Shown here piece after piece: positions 1 through 8,888 of a stretch of DNA of 37,649 nucleotides. Numbering within the stretch: position 1 is the stretch's first letter; each line of letters starts with the position of its first letter. The notes below the pieces were generated by a model, which did not search any database, was not told the DNA's origin, and saw nothing but the letters and a program-made list of their open reading frames with translations. Where the stretch lies: assembly GCF_001678675.1 (NCBI RefSeq), contig NZ_LZRN01000040.1, positions 1 to 37,649 on the forward strand, written 5' to 3'. Source of the DNA: Gelidibacter algens (GTDB lineage Bacteria > Bacteroidota > Bacteroidia > Flavobacteriales > Flavobacteriaceae). A program made the position numbers and the translations under genes.

Positions 1-165
1 TAACGACACAGTGTATTTAGAAAATGTATTCTTATTATCGTACCAAAACCAAATTGTTTCTATAACAAAGTGGGTAAGGGTTTTAATTAAAGCTATTTGT
101 CTTTTTACTTTAATTAAACAAAAAAAAACTATTCTCTCGTCGGCCTATTGACGACCTAAATAGTA
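1..165 (-). other. possible degraded 3' continuation of the GT4 gene
   Basis: This stretch lies downstream of the stop that ends the truncated glycosyltransferase at 166-168. Read in the same minus-strand frame it gives YYLGRQ, a stop (TAG, 147-145), ADERIV and then an open frame to the window edge. YYLGRQ resembles the (F/Y)LGRQ strand that usually follows the GDG motif in GT4 enzymes, so the stops may sit inside a decayed GT4 C-terminal half. The remaining 48 codons show no clear GT4 signature and have no ATG, GTG or TTG start. They could belong to an unrelated truncated gene. Confidence 0.3.
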
Positions 166-954
166 TTATTTGTTTTTATAATCATAAATATTTTTTTTAA
201 TAATTTCTCTCATATAACCATCCCCTATAATTTTCAAATTGTAGGGAAGATCTTTGAATGCTTCAATTAAAAGATGAATTCCTTTTTCTTCAGAAAGTCT
301 TCCTACATAAATAAAATCATTTCCCTTTTCTGCTATTTTATTGTTTTTTGATTGAAACACAAAATGTGGTTTGACTAAAAAAGAGCTATTATTTATGCTA
401 AAGTTAGAGTCTTTATAGAGTTTAGCCATTGATGGGGTTAGACATATAAAACAGTTGATTTTATCCCAGGTTCGAATTTTTTTATGACTCCAAACTATGA
501 TTGCTAACCAAAAGGTCAATACCCATGAGTTTTTATAAACTTTATTCTTAATGGCTTTCCATGGAAAACTTTGCTCTAGGCTATCTAAAAATAAGATGTT
601 TTTATTTAGTAAGGTTGCCGAGGGACATAGCAATCTGTAATTATGTAAAGTACACACCAATGGGACACCCATTTTTTTAATGGTTCTTATTATTAAAGGC
701 CCAGTTGAAAAATGCCAATTGTGTAAGTGAACGATGTCTGGTTTGAACGCTTTAATTTTTGCTTTAACAATTTTCGCTTTTTTAATATTCCAGATGGAGG
801 AAGCAAACTGAATGGCGCCTTTGAGCCCATTATGGTTTTTAAATATTAAGGAGTCAACAACATAACTTTTTTTTAGAATTTCAATCTCTTGGTCAACAAC
901 ACTATCCTCCCCACCAAAGTGATAATATTGTGTATGAATAATTAAGATTCTCAT
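166..954 (-). pseudogene. GT4 (group 1) glycosyltransferase, C-terminally truncated
   Basis: A retaining glycosyltransferase of the GT4 family, presumably adding a sugar to the lipid-linked repeat unit at the cytoplasmic face of the inner membrane. The N-terminal GT-B domain is recognisable from its start (MRILIIHTQYY, then FGGEDSVVDQEIEIL). It contains PDIVHLHNWHF near residues 73-83 and the start of the nucleotide-sugar half (FIYVGRLSEEKGIHLLIEAF, then IIGDGYMREI). The protein stops at 262 residues where the family runs to about 370-400. The missing part would hold the E-x7-E donor-binding motif, so the product should be inactive. It is the last gene of the polysaccharide operon visible here. 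Acceptor and donor sugar cannot be deduced. Confidence 0.7.
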
Positions 955-997
955 TTGCTTGATAGATATAAATTTTGAAACTTATATTTAATTATTA

Positions 998-1058
998 AGT
1001 GCTTTTAAAAGTTTTTTAAGGTAAGACAAAATATAAAATCCACCTTTTCAAAAGCACT
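998..1058. repeat. inverted repeat between two glycosyltransferase genes
   Basis: AGTGCTTTT (998-1006) is repeated in inverse orientation as AAAAGCACT (1050-1058), with 43 bases between. It sits in the 148-bp gap separating the GT2 stop (1103) from the truncated GT4 start (954). The arms could pair in the transcript, but no T-run follows a compact stem, so it is not a typical intrinsic terminator. Function unknown. Confidence 0.3.
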
Positions 1059-1102
1059 CTTTATTTAACTATAAATATTTCTCTATTGAATGGTAACCTG
1101 TT

Positions 1103-1843
1103 TTAGGAAAAAATAGTTTTCTTAAGAATTCTTGTAAAAAGTGCAAAAACGTTTTCAAAAATATTCATTCCTGCATTTTTTCTTGCAACAAAACCTTGAT
1201 CTAATTCTTCTCGCAAACTTAACTGTCCACTGATTCCTCCTACTCGAAAGTTTACAATGGGTTTATTGATATGAACAAATTTGTTACCGCTCAAAAAAGC
1301 CGTTAAAGAAAATTGATAGTCTGCATAAGATGTTAATGCAATATTATATGAATATTTTTTATAGAGTTCTTTGGTAACAAACATTGAAGGATGTGAAAAA
1401 GTCATGCTTAAATATTTGAGCTTAAAAATGGAAGGATTATAAATGTATTCTTTTCTTGTATTATCTTGATTTACGTCATATCTGTTGCCATGAATTACTT
1501 TAGCTGAAGGATCTTTCAAATACAAATTTACAACTAATTCAACGGCATCTAATTCATACCAGTCGTCGCTGTTTATAGTGCCTATAAGCTCACCCTTTGC
1601 TATTTTCACACCTTTGTTCATAGCATCATAAAGACCTTTGTCAGATTCACTTATCCAGTAGGATATGTGGTCTTGGTTTTTCTTAATGATATTGATCGTA
1701 TTATCAGTTGAGCCTCCGTCTATAATAATATACTCAATATTTTTATAGGTTTGGTTTTTTACACTGTCAATGGTTTGCTGCAAATAGTTTTCGCCGTTGT
1801 AAACAACCGTAATAATACTTACTAATGGTAATGATGTATTCAT
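1103..1843 (-). CDS. GT2 family glycosyltransferase (WcaA-like)
   Basis: An inverting glycosyltransferase with a GT-A fold, expected to add one sugar to the growing undecaprenyl-linked repeat unit in the cytoplasm. The N-terminus PLVSIITVVYNGENYLQQTI is the standard opening strand of the family. DGGSTDNT (42-49) and NSDD (91-94, the DxD-like metal and nucleotide-sugar site) are in place, as is ESDKGLYDAMNKG (66-78), typical of WcaA/PGL-type members. At 246 residues it has normal length and appears complete, unlike its neighbours. Its ATG overlaps the TGA of the upstream polymerase gene by 4 bp (ATGA), so the two are translationally coupled. The sugar transferred is not predictable. Confidence 0.85.
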   Translation of the reverse strand: MNTSLPLVSIITVVYNGENYLQQTIDSVKNQTYKNIEYIIIDGGSTDNTINIIKKNQDHISYWISESDKGLYDAMNKGVKIAKGELIGTINSDDWYELDAVELVVNLYLKDPSAKVIHGNRYDVNQDNTRKEYIYNPSIFKLKYLSMTFSHPSMFVTKELYKKYSYNIALTSYADYQFSLTAFLSGNKFVHINKPIVNFRVGGISGQLSLREELDQGFVARKNAGMNIFENVFALFTRILKKTIFS

Positions 1844-3076
1844 TTGAATTTTATTAAAGAGTTTATTTCATTATCGTTCATCTGTCTGTATCTCTTTGAT
1901 AGAACAGTACCTATAGCCATCCATAAAAAAATAAAGGTAGGTGTAAACGCTGGTCTAAATTCTACTAAACTTAAAATTGACATCACAAGTATATAGTACC
2001 CCAATCTGCTTATGAACTTATTGTTTGACCTGAAAATACCTAAGTAGATCGCATAAATATAAAAAAGCATATGCAGCGCAAGCAAAATAAAACCCCCTTT
2101 TAATATCATTTGTAGATAGCCTACTTCAGTTGTAATTCTGATTGAAGAATCTCCATACCATTCTTTTTTCAAAATTTCTACGACATAATATCTGGTGTGT
2201 TCAAAATATTCACTGTAGTAGGTGCCTAATGACCCTCTGCCAATAAATTTTTCCATTGTCGATAATTCATTTGACAACTCTGTGAATAAAAATATCCTAG
2301 ACTCTTGAAAATTAATAAATGATGCAATAAAATTAGATATAACCTCATATCCAAGCGTAAATATAATTGTAAACACAAATAGAAATCCAAATAAAATATA
2401 TCTCAAAATAGTTTTTCTATCTCTAAGTAAAAGGAGCTTGTCCATTAATAAAAGTGAGAACGTCAAAAATAGAAAGACCAAATCTATTCGACGTGATGTA
2501 AAATAAGCATTTAATAAAATGTAAATAATAATAATTAAAAAGACTTTTATCTTATCAAATAACCGGTAATGATAAAGCCCTATTAGTAAAATAAAGTTAA
2601 CTGGCCTAACCAACATTGCCCAATCATTATAACCTTTATTATAAAAAAAGGAAATTAAAAAAAGTAGGAACATTAAATGAAACATGAAGAAAATAGTTTT
2701 GAAAACTGTAGTCCAGTTTTCAATCTTTAAACCTGGTATCAGTGCAATTGGCGCTATCCATGCGGCAGCCATATAGATATTCCCGAAATTTGTAACCCAA
2801 TCTTGGATAGATAATGAAAACCCTCTAATGATTATAATACACGACCCAAAAAATGATTAGATAAAATATTAATCTCGCATAACTGGAAATAGCTTTCAGT
2901 TGCTTGCTGTTTTTAATGCCTATTGTAATGAAGGCGATTAAGGAAAATAGCATGAAACTTGTAATTATAATCTTTTGAATATTAATTCCCTGGGGTACAA
3001 ATATTATATTTAAAAAAATATAAATTACAACACTATATAAAGCCCATTGTAATAATCTTTTTACTGTAATAAACAT
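1840..3076 (-). pseudogene. wzy: Wzy-like O-antigen polymerase, frameshifted
   Basis: Two overlapping-frame pieces make one polytopic membrane protein. The 83-residue N-terminal piece (3076-2825, three hydrophobic segments) ends at TAG 2827-2825. The second piece is open from about 2856 through its first ATG at 2772 to 1840, because the frame upstream of that ATG already reads RGFSLSIQDWVTNFGNIY. Removing one base between 2825 and 2856 joins them into about 411 residues with some ten membrane segments and a periplasmic loop (about ESRIFLF to RITTEVGYLQ). That is the size and layout of Wzy/O-antigen-ligase-like proteins, which polymerise lipid-linked repeat units. These proteins have little sequence conservation, so the name rests on topology and context. 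As written, the gene cannot give a full product. Confidence 0.6.
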
Positions 3077-3153
3077 TTGTAGGGTTTTATAATTTATATC
3101 TGTAAAATGCTCAAATTTGCTTAGACATCTATTTTAGCACTTTTTCTTCCGCT

Positions 3154-4293
3154 CTATGTCGTTTTGCTGCTATAAAATTCTTTTATAGTTTTTACTATTT
3201 TATCAATAGACAATTCTTCTAATTCATAATACATTGGTAATCGCAATAAGTGATTTGAATAATAGTCACTTTGTGGTAGTTCCCTTCCTCCATGAATACT
3301 CGAATAATAATTACTGTTATGCAAACTTAAATAATGAAAAACTGCAAAGATATTTTTCTTCTTTAGAAAATCGATAAGCTGGGCTCTGTCATTTTCTGAA
3401 TTACAAACAATGTAGAACATGTGACCATTATTTGTAGCATTTTCAGTGACAACTGGCAACTTCAATTTTCCTTCTTTCTCTAAACTTATTAAGCCATTAT
3501 AATAATGATGCCAATTAGATATCCGTTTTTTTTGAATTTCCTCTATATTTTCGAGTTGAGCAAACAGGAATGCTGCCGTTAGTTCTGAAGGCAGAAATGA
3601 AGATCCAGTATCGACCCATCCATACTTATTAATTTCTCCTCTAAAAAAAGAAGCTCTATTTGTACCTTTTTCCCATAGAATTTCGGCTCTTTCTATAAAT
3701 TTGTCTTCATTGATTATTAAGAGGCCGCCTTCACCGGCAATGACATTTTTTGTTTCGTGAAAAGAAAATGCTCCTAAATGGCCTACTCCTCCCAAGGGCT
3801 TATTTTTATAATAGGAATCTACGCCTTGAGCCGCATCTTCCACAACATAAAGGTTGTATCTATCTGCTAGTTGCATAATTTTATCCATTTCAACAGCGAC
3901 TCCTGCATAGTGAACTGGAACGATTGCTTTGGTGTTGTTATTAATAAGAGATTCTATGGCGTCCACATCCATATTTGGCTGAGATTTGCCCGAATCAACG
4001 AAAACAATTTTCGCGCCTTGTCTTACAAAGGCCAACGCTGTAGAAACAAAAGTATAAGAAGGCATTATGACCTCATCTCCTTCTTTAATATCTAACAGCA
4101 TAGCACACATTTCTAAGGCATCAGTACAAGAAGTCGTAAGTAACGTTTTCTTAAACTTATATTTTTCTTCAAAAAAAGTTTGACATTTTTTCGTGTATTT
4201 CCCATTGCCAGACAAATGGCCTGAATACACAGCATCTTGGATATAAAAGGTCTCTTTTCCCGTCAAATAGGGCTTATTAAATGGAATTTTCAC
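3154..4293 (-). CDS. wecE: dTDP-4-amino-4,6-dideoxygalactose transaminase
   Basis: A PLP-dependent sugar aminotransferase (DegT/DnrJ/EryC1 family). It would aminate C4 of dTDP-4-keto-6-deoxyglucose, the RmlB product made in this locus, using glutamate. Similarity to E. coli WecE/RffA runs through the whole length. Shared stretches include EGDEVIMPSYTFVSTA (71-86), IVPVHYAGVAVEMDKIM (124-140) and VVEDAAQGV (150-158, Asp contacting the PLP ring). GAFSFHETKN (174-183) supplies K182 as the PLP Schiff-base lysine, and AVFHY lies near the C-terminus. Length 379 residues is normal. The start is GTG at 4293 and gives the expected family N-terminus (MKIPFNKPYL). It overlaps the repaired end of wecD by 17 bp. 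Intact. Confidence 0.9.
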   Translation of the reverse strand: MKIPFNKPYLTGKETFYIQDAVYSGHLSGNGKYTKKCQTFFEEKYKFKKTLLTTSCTDALEMCAMLLDIKEGDEVIMPSYTFVSTALAFVRQGAKIVFVDSGKSQPNMDVDAIESLINNNTKAIVPVHYAGVAVEMDKIMQLADRYNLYVVEDAAQGVDSYYKNKPLGGVGHLGAFSFHETKNVIAGEGGLLIINEDKFIERAEILWEKGTNRASFFRGEINKYGWVDTGSSFLPSELTAAFLFAQLENIEEIQKKRISNWHHYYNGLISLEKEGKLKLPVVTENATNNGHMFYIVCNSENDRAQLIDFLKKKNIFAVFHYLSLHNSNYYSSIHGGRELPQSDYYSNHLLRLPMYYELEELSIDKIVKTIKEFYSSKTT

Positions 4294-5007
4294 TGTCTTT
4301 TTTATTTAAAATGAAATGATATATATTAGATTTTGTCTCAACTTTATAACCTAACCTGCCATAAAAATTGAGCGCTTTTTTATTTGTTTATTTGGGTTGC
4401 TACAGAAATATTATCTATTCCTAACCCAATCAAATGATTTTCAGCTATACACATAAGTTCGTACCCTAATCCTTTACCTTGCATACTATTGTCCACGGCA
4501 ATAAGACCAACACTACCTGAATTTGAACTTATTTCTAAGGTTATAAAACCAACTATATTATTTTCTATGTTTGCAAACATAAATTACACAGTTTTTATTC
4601 ATGCATGAATTCTCGATCCATAAGTTGTACATTTTTTCAAATGTAAAACTCGGTAGCCTTTTATCGGTTTTGTATCGGGAATATTTTCCGCTGATTCTCG
4701 CTAATTCGTATAACTTGTCATTTGGGATCGTCTCAGTATATAATTCAAAACTGTTTGTGATATTATTTTTAAATTCTAGCCCTTGCTTTGTAAATAGCAC
4801 TTTTTCATCGACCAGTTTCCCATTATAATTAGCTAAAACACTTGCATTTAAGATTATATTTTCACTAAAAACATAATATAACGCGGTTTGATTACGATTG
4901 ACAGAAAACACTTTTTCAATTTCAACATCGCTAGTATAATCTATTTTAAACACTGGGAAGTCAAAAAAATTTGAATCCCATTCTAAATATTTAACAAGTG
5001 AGTTCAT
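4277..5007 (-). pseudogene. wecD: WecD-like dTDP-fucosamine N-acetyltransferase, two frameshifts
   Basis: A GNAT-family N-acetyltransferase that would acetylate the 4-amino sugar made by WecE. Three reading-frame pieces line up. Piece one (5007-4558) has the WecD-like N-terminus YLEWDSNFFDFPVFKI. Piece two carries the acetyl-CoA domain, with NNIVGFITLEI and GLIAVDNSMQGKGLGYELM (the Q/R-x-x-G-x-G/A loop). A third, just downstream, reads ALNFYGRLGYKVETKSNIYH and ends at TAA 4279-4277. The frame changes between 4557 and 4586, and again at the AAA run 4383-4385, where removing one A restores TQINNKKALNFYG. The repaired protein is 242 residues, close to the 224 of E. coli WecD. It overlaps the flanking GT4 by 17 bp and wecE by 17 bp. 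As written it is non-functional. Confidence 0.75.
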
Positions 5008-6285
5008 TACTATTTATGATTTTCAAAAAATTATTAGCCGATACTTCTCTTGAATATTCTTTTCTAGCCAATAAAGCACAATTTTCTTTTACAATAGTCC
5101 TTGCCTCCTTGTCCAAATCATACAGTTTCTTAATTCCCTTAGCTATTTCTTTGGCGTTATATAATTCGGCTTTAAATCCTGTTTTTCCATTAATTACAAT
5201 ATCTCTAGCGACACCAATATCAAAACAAACTACAGGTGTTCCACAAGCAATTGACTGATTGACCATCATTGGCCCAGAATCTTGTATAGTTGTTGTAACA
5301 AATACGTCGGCCAGATTATACACATCCGCTAATCGATGATAATCTGAAATGTAACCTAAATTAACAATATTAAAGCTTGTATTCGGCAACAAATCTTCAA
5401 GTTTACCATTGCCAATTGACACTATTGTAACGTTACTTGTTTCATTGTTTTTGCATAAAAAATTAATGGCATCTATAAAATACTCAACCCCTTTTCTTAA
5501 CTCACCTACCCTTACTGCACCAAATAGAATAACAAAATCATTTATTGGAACGCTATTATGCTTTTTTAAGGCGGTTTGGGCTATTTTTATAATTGAACAC
5601 GTTAAGATTAATACCACCCAAAACGAAAGTAAACTTTTTTTGATTTAAACAGCGTGCTTGCTTTTGCATAAGCATAATCTTGAGATGAAAGAGCAATTAA
5701 GTTAATGTCCATTTTATCGATAAAGTCTTTATTTAGTTTCAAATTATCTTGAGCATAATGTTTATACCTTTCTTCAACAATTGCAGGACACCCTGAACAA
5801 TTATTTTTATACCCTAAGCAATTCCAAGCATAATGACAACCTCCTGTAATATAGACCATATCAGCCATCACCAAATAGACTGGTACGTTATTATATTTGG
5901 CCTGCAAATTATATAAATCTTTAATTGTAAAGAAGCCCCCCATAAAATAAGCAATAATAATGTCTGGCTTTTTTATTTTTTGTACAACCTTGTTTATATT
6001 AATAAGACTCTTACTTTGATCTACATCAAAGAAATAGTATTTCGGGTTGGTTTCTATTCTGTTTTTATCAAAAAAGAGATCAATTAGCTTATTCTTTGCT
6101 CGTTTTAGAAACCATTCGGAGGACGAATTATATGAAACGACACCTTTCTCTTTAACCTTGGTGTGCAATGTTAGAATTTCAGAATTATTCCGTTCTGCCA
6201 ACGGCTTATGCAAGTCATAAGCTATTATACCAGAAGCACTATTAACATCAGAAGACGATATGATTAATATATTACGCTTATTCAA
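4991..6285 (-). pseudogene. GT4 glycosyltransferase (WcaC-like), two frameshifts
   Basis: A GT-B fold glycosyltransferase for repeat-unit assembly. The N-terminal piece (6285-5608) starts NILIISSSDVNSASGIIAYDL and has a Cys cluster, GGCHYAWNCLGYKNNCSGCP, typical of WcaC-like and related GT4 enzymes. The C-terminal piece (about 5560-4991) has DFVILFGAVRVGELRKGVEY and ADVFVTTTIQDSGPMMVNQS followed by ACGTPVVCF. Between them a third frame reads VLGGINLNVFNYKNSPNRL, which is the expected linker. Removing one base near 5625 (extra C on the coding strand) and one A from the A6 run at 5562-5567 joins all three into about 430 residues, the family length. Its start overlaps the wzx stop by 8 bp. Sugar specificity is unknown. 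Confidence 0.75.
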
Positions 6286-7694
6286 TTTCTAACTTTCGTA
6301 TTGTTTTTTTATAGTAAATAGGATACACAACAAGTCCCATAACATTGGCAACAATGGTAGCCAATATGACTCCTGATACTCCAAAGTTTAAATTTTTCGC
6401 AAAAAAAATGGAGAGTGGTATATTAAGCAATGCGCTAAATACGCCGAGGCCTAGTTGAACGTTTATTTTTCCTGTGCCATTAATAAAAAATATAAAGGGT
6501 TGGGTCAATAAAGTCGTGATTACAAATAACGACATAAAAATTGATAGGCGTTTAGAAATGACGACTTCTTCCCCTACCCATATTTCATATACCCACCCAG
6601 CGATAAAAACCATGGCAATTGCAACGATTGAAAATAAGAATGACAATTTAATAAGGTTAGTCATGGATTTCTTTATCCAGAGGATGTCGTGTTTTGCATA
6701 TGCATCAGTAATCGCCGACCAAAAAGGAGTTACAATAATTGAAAAACCCATAGTAACAATACTAAAATATTTAAATGCAACATTATATGGGATGATATCT
6801 GCTGGAGAAAATAAATGAGTAATAATTAAATTATCGGTTGTATATAAGACTATGGCAGCAATTTGAATAACAAAAAACTTCATGCCCAAGCCCATAATAT
6901 CAATTACATATTCCAATTTAAAAAGCTTAAAACTTGGTTTCAAATCTTGATAATCTGTGTTAAAAGCATATAAATTAAAAAACACAAGCAATAGTAATGG
7001 AACAATTGAAAAAATAATTGAGAACATAAGAAGCGATGAACTAAAAAAATTTGTCAGGACAAAAACTGATGCTACTAATAAAATTTGAGTCAAAAGCTCA
7101 ATAAGGCCTTGCATTGCAGGCCGTTGATCGGCTATATAAATAGTAGATATTAATTTAACAATAAATTGAATTGAAAAACATCCAAATACAACTAACATTA
7201 TTAAAGATAAATCGGAGACTAAATTTACATCAGTATTAAAAACCTTTGTCCAATCTATAAAGAGGTTGGCTATATAAAATAAAACAAAAAGTGATGCACT
7301 AATAATGGTAATAAAAAAATATGAAGAACTAATATATGCTTTTGCCAGTTGCATATTATCATTAGCCTTGGCTTCTGTAAATTTATTTCTCAAACCGTGT
7401 CCTAATCCAATATACAAAAAATGTGAACCACGAAATAAACGACGTAATTATGAGCCAGATCCCATAATTCGTAGTATCTAGATAGTTAATTATTAGTGGG
7501 ACTAATAATAAACTGGCCAGAATACTACCTCCTTTATAAAAAAAGGAGATTGAAATATTTTCAACTATATTTTTTGTTCGGGCACTTTTAACTCCAAGAG
7601 TATCTAATATTTTAAGTATGTTTTCTTTCAACAGTTTTCTATTAATATTCCAATTGTTAAATTTTCTGGTTTGCTTCTTCAAATTCAACTGCAT
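6278..7694 (-). pseudogene. wzx: Wzx-type polysaccharide flippase, frameshifted
   Basis: An inner-membrane flippase of the MOP/PST superfamily that moves the undecaprenyl-linked repeat unit to the periplasm. The N-terminal piece (7694-7383) contains SFFYKGGSILASLLLVPLII and GIWLIITSFISWFTFF. The rest (7417-6278) has about ten further membrane segments. The break falls at the signature FDIGLGxGLRNK. The sequence reads TTTTTTGTATATTGG, and removing T at 7414 gives TTTTTTGATATTGG, restoring FFDIGLGHGLRNK. The repaired length is about 471 residues, normal for Wzx. The apparent TTG start of the second piece at 7417 is a consequence of the shift, not a real start. The true start could be a later codon, since the first residues before LLKENILKIL are not family-like. 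Confidence 0.8.
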
Positions 7695-7806
7695 GTTTCG
7701 ATCCCATACGATTTAATTTAGAACCATTGGCTAGTTTTCTTATAGTTCCTTCTAATTTTGATGATTCACGAGCTGATTCTTCTTTAAATTTCATGATAGA
7801 TTTCAT
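7657..7806 (-). CDS. 49-residue hypothetical ORF between rmlD and wzx
   Basis: A short ORF in the 324-bp space between rmlD and wzx. It starts at ATG 7806 (a second ATG is at 7794) and ends at TAA 7659-7657, overlapping the annotated wzx start by 38 bp. The product is polar and charged (MKSIMKFKEESARESSKLEG at the N-terminus, GSKHAVEFEEANQKI at the C-terminus), with no membrane segment or signal peptide. I do not recognise it. The frame runs a few codons upstream of the first ATG, and a neighbouring frame encodes a helix-like LYVLSNLIRLLHFAKLLSES that ends at a stop. The whole may be the remnant of a longer broken gene. If it is real, wzx probably starts later than 7694. Confidence 0.3.
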   Translation of the reverse strand: MKSIMKFKEESARESSKLEGTIRKLANGSKLNRMGSKHAVEFEEANQKI

Positions 7807-8018
7807 TATATCTTTGACTAATTCAAAATAATCGATTCTGATAGAAGTTTAGCGAAATGCAATAATCTAATCAAGTTCGATAATACATACAATTTTTCTA
7901 AATCGAAGTGCTGATTAATGCCAAGGCATTACTGCATTGCAAATTATGTCTGATCTCTACTATATAAAAAATATTCCCTGACTGTTTATCACTAATTTGG
8001 ATAGATAACTTTAAGCTT
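7807..8018. other. intergenic remnant upstream of the wzx block
   Basis: No complete gene is visible between rmlD (ending at 8019) and the short ORF starting at 7806. One minus-strand frame is open for about 35 codons without a start (HFDLEKLYVLSNLIRLLHFA and onward) and stops just inside the 49-residue ORF. This looks like gene debris. It marks the junction between the intact rml block and the frameshift-rich assembly block. Confidence 0.3.
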
Positions 8019-8888
8019 TTAAAATGTCGGTTTTTTTGGCTTTTCTAAACATAACTCCAAACTATCCCTCCAATACATAGGCCTGCTATTAAAAACCAGT
8101 TTTATTTTTGTTTTATCCAAAACACTAAACGTTGGTCTCCTGGCCAATGTAGGGAAATCACTTGACGGAATTGGGACAACGTTAATATTCACCTTATTAA
8201 TTTCAAATATGGCCTTCGCAAAATCATACCAACTGGCAACACCTTCATTACTATAATTATACGTGCCAAATTTTACACTCTCCGTAGTAATCAACTCTAT
8301 GATAAATTGGGCTAGATCTCCAGCATAAGTTGGTGTTCCAATTTGATTGTCAACTACATTGAGTACTTTCTTCTCATTGGATAAATTTAGCATGGTGAGC
8401 ATAAAGTTCTGTCCAAACTCACTATATAACCAAGAGGTCCTAAGAATAAAATACTGTTCTAAAATTGACGCGATCTCTAGTTCCCCTTGCAATTTTGTTT
8501 TTCCATAACTATTTAAAGGTCCAGTAGCGTCATATTCTGTGTAGGCCATATTTTGCTTTCCATCAAAAACAAAATCCGTAGAAATATGAACCAGTTTGGC
8601 AGTATGTTTTTCACACGCCTGTGCTAAATTTTTGGCACCAGTGACATTTACGTTTTGAACTAACTCTTGTTCTATTTCGGCACGATCTACAGCAGTATAG
8701 GCGGCACAATTAATGCACCAATCGATCTTGTTGTTGTTGAAGAATTCTAAAACATTTAAGGCATTAGTAATATCTAATACATTTTTATCTACAAAAATAA
8801 AATGGAGCTTAGGATAGAGCTGTGAGATGGCGTTTATACAACTTGCCAATTGGCCGTTACCACCAGTAACAAGGACAGTTGCTTTCAT
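8019..8888 (-). CDS. rfbD: dTDP-4-dehydrorhamnose reductase
   Basis: RmlD, the last step of dTDP-L-rhamnose synthesis: NAD(P)H-dependent reduction of dTDP-4-keto-L-rhamnose. It is a short-chain dehydrogenase with the nucleotide-binding loop GGNGQL (9-14), a THR-like site HISTDFVFDG (101-110) and the catalytic YGKTK (Y128, K132). Downstream VLRTSWLYS-type sequence (ILRTSWLYSEFGQNF) and DNQIGTPTYAGDLA are RmlD signatures. It has 289 residues, normal. Its ATG overlaps the rfbC stop by 4 bp (8885-8888). It closes the intact rml block, after which the 324-bp gap precedes wzx. Confidence 0.95.
   Translation of the reverse strand: MKATVLVTGGNGQLASCINAISQLYPKLHFIFVDKNVLDITNALNVLEFFNNNKIDWCINCAAYTAVDRAEIEQELVQNVNVTGAKNLAQACEKHTAKLVHISTDFVFDGKQNMAYTEYDATGPLNSYGKTKLQGELEIASILEQYFILRTSWLYSEFGQNFMLTMLNLSNEKKVLNVVDNQIGTPTYAGDLAQFIIELITTESVKFGTYNYSNEGVASWYDFAKAIFEINKVNINVVPIPSSDFPTLARRPTFSVLDKTKIKLVFNSRPMYWRDSLELCLEKPKKPTF

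Noticed and set aside
3871-4095. Plus-strand ORFs opposite wecE, glnS, mnmG and other long genes
   Set aside because: They are antisense shadows of well-supported genes with no recognisable product.
7383-7417. TTG at 7417 as a genuine start of a separate flippase gene
   Set aside because: The frame continues the upstream flippase sequence after removal of one base, and the piece alone lacks the first membrane helices.
1840-7694. Programmed ribosomal frameshifting as the explanation for split genes
   Set aside because: Several sites lack slippery heptamers, the shifts occur in unrelated genes, and two genes would each need two events.
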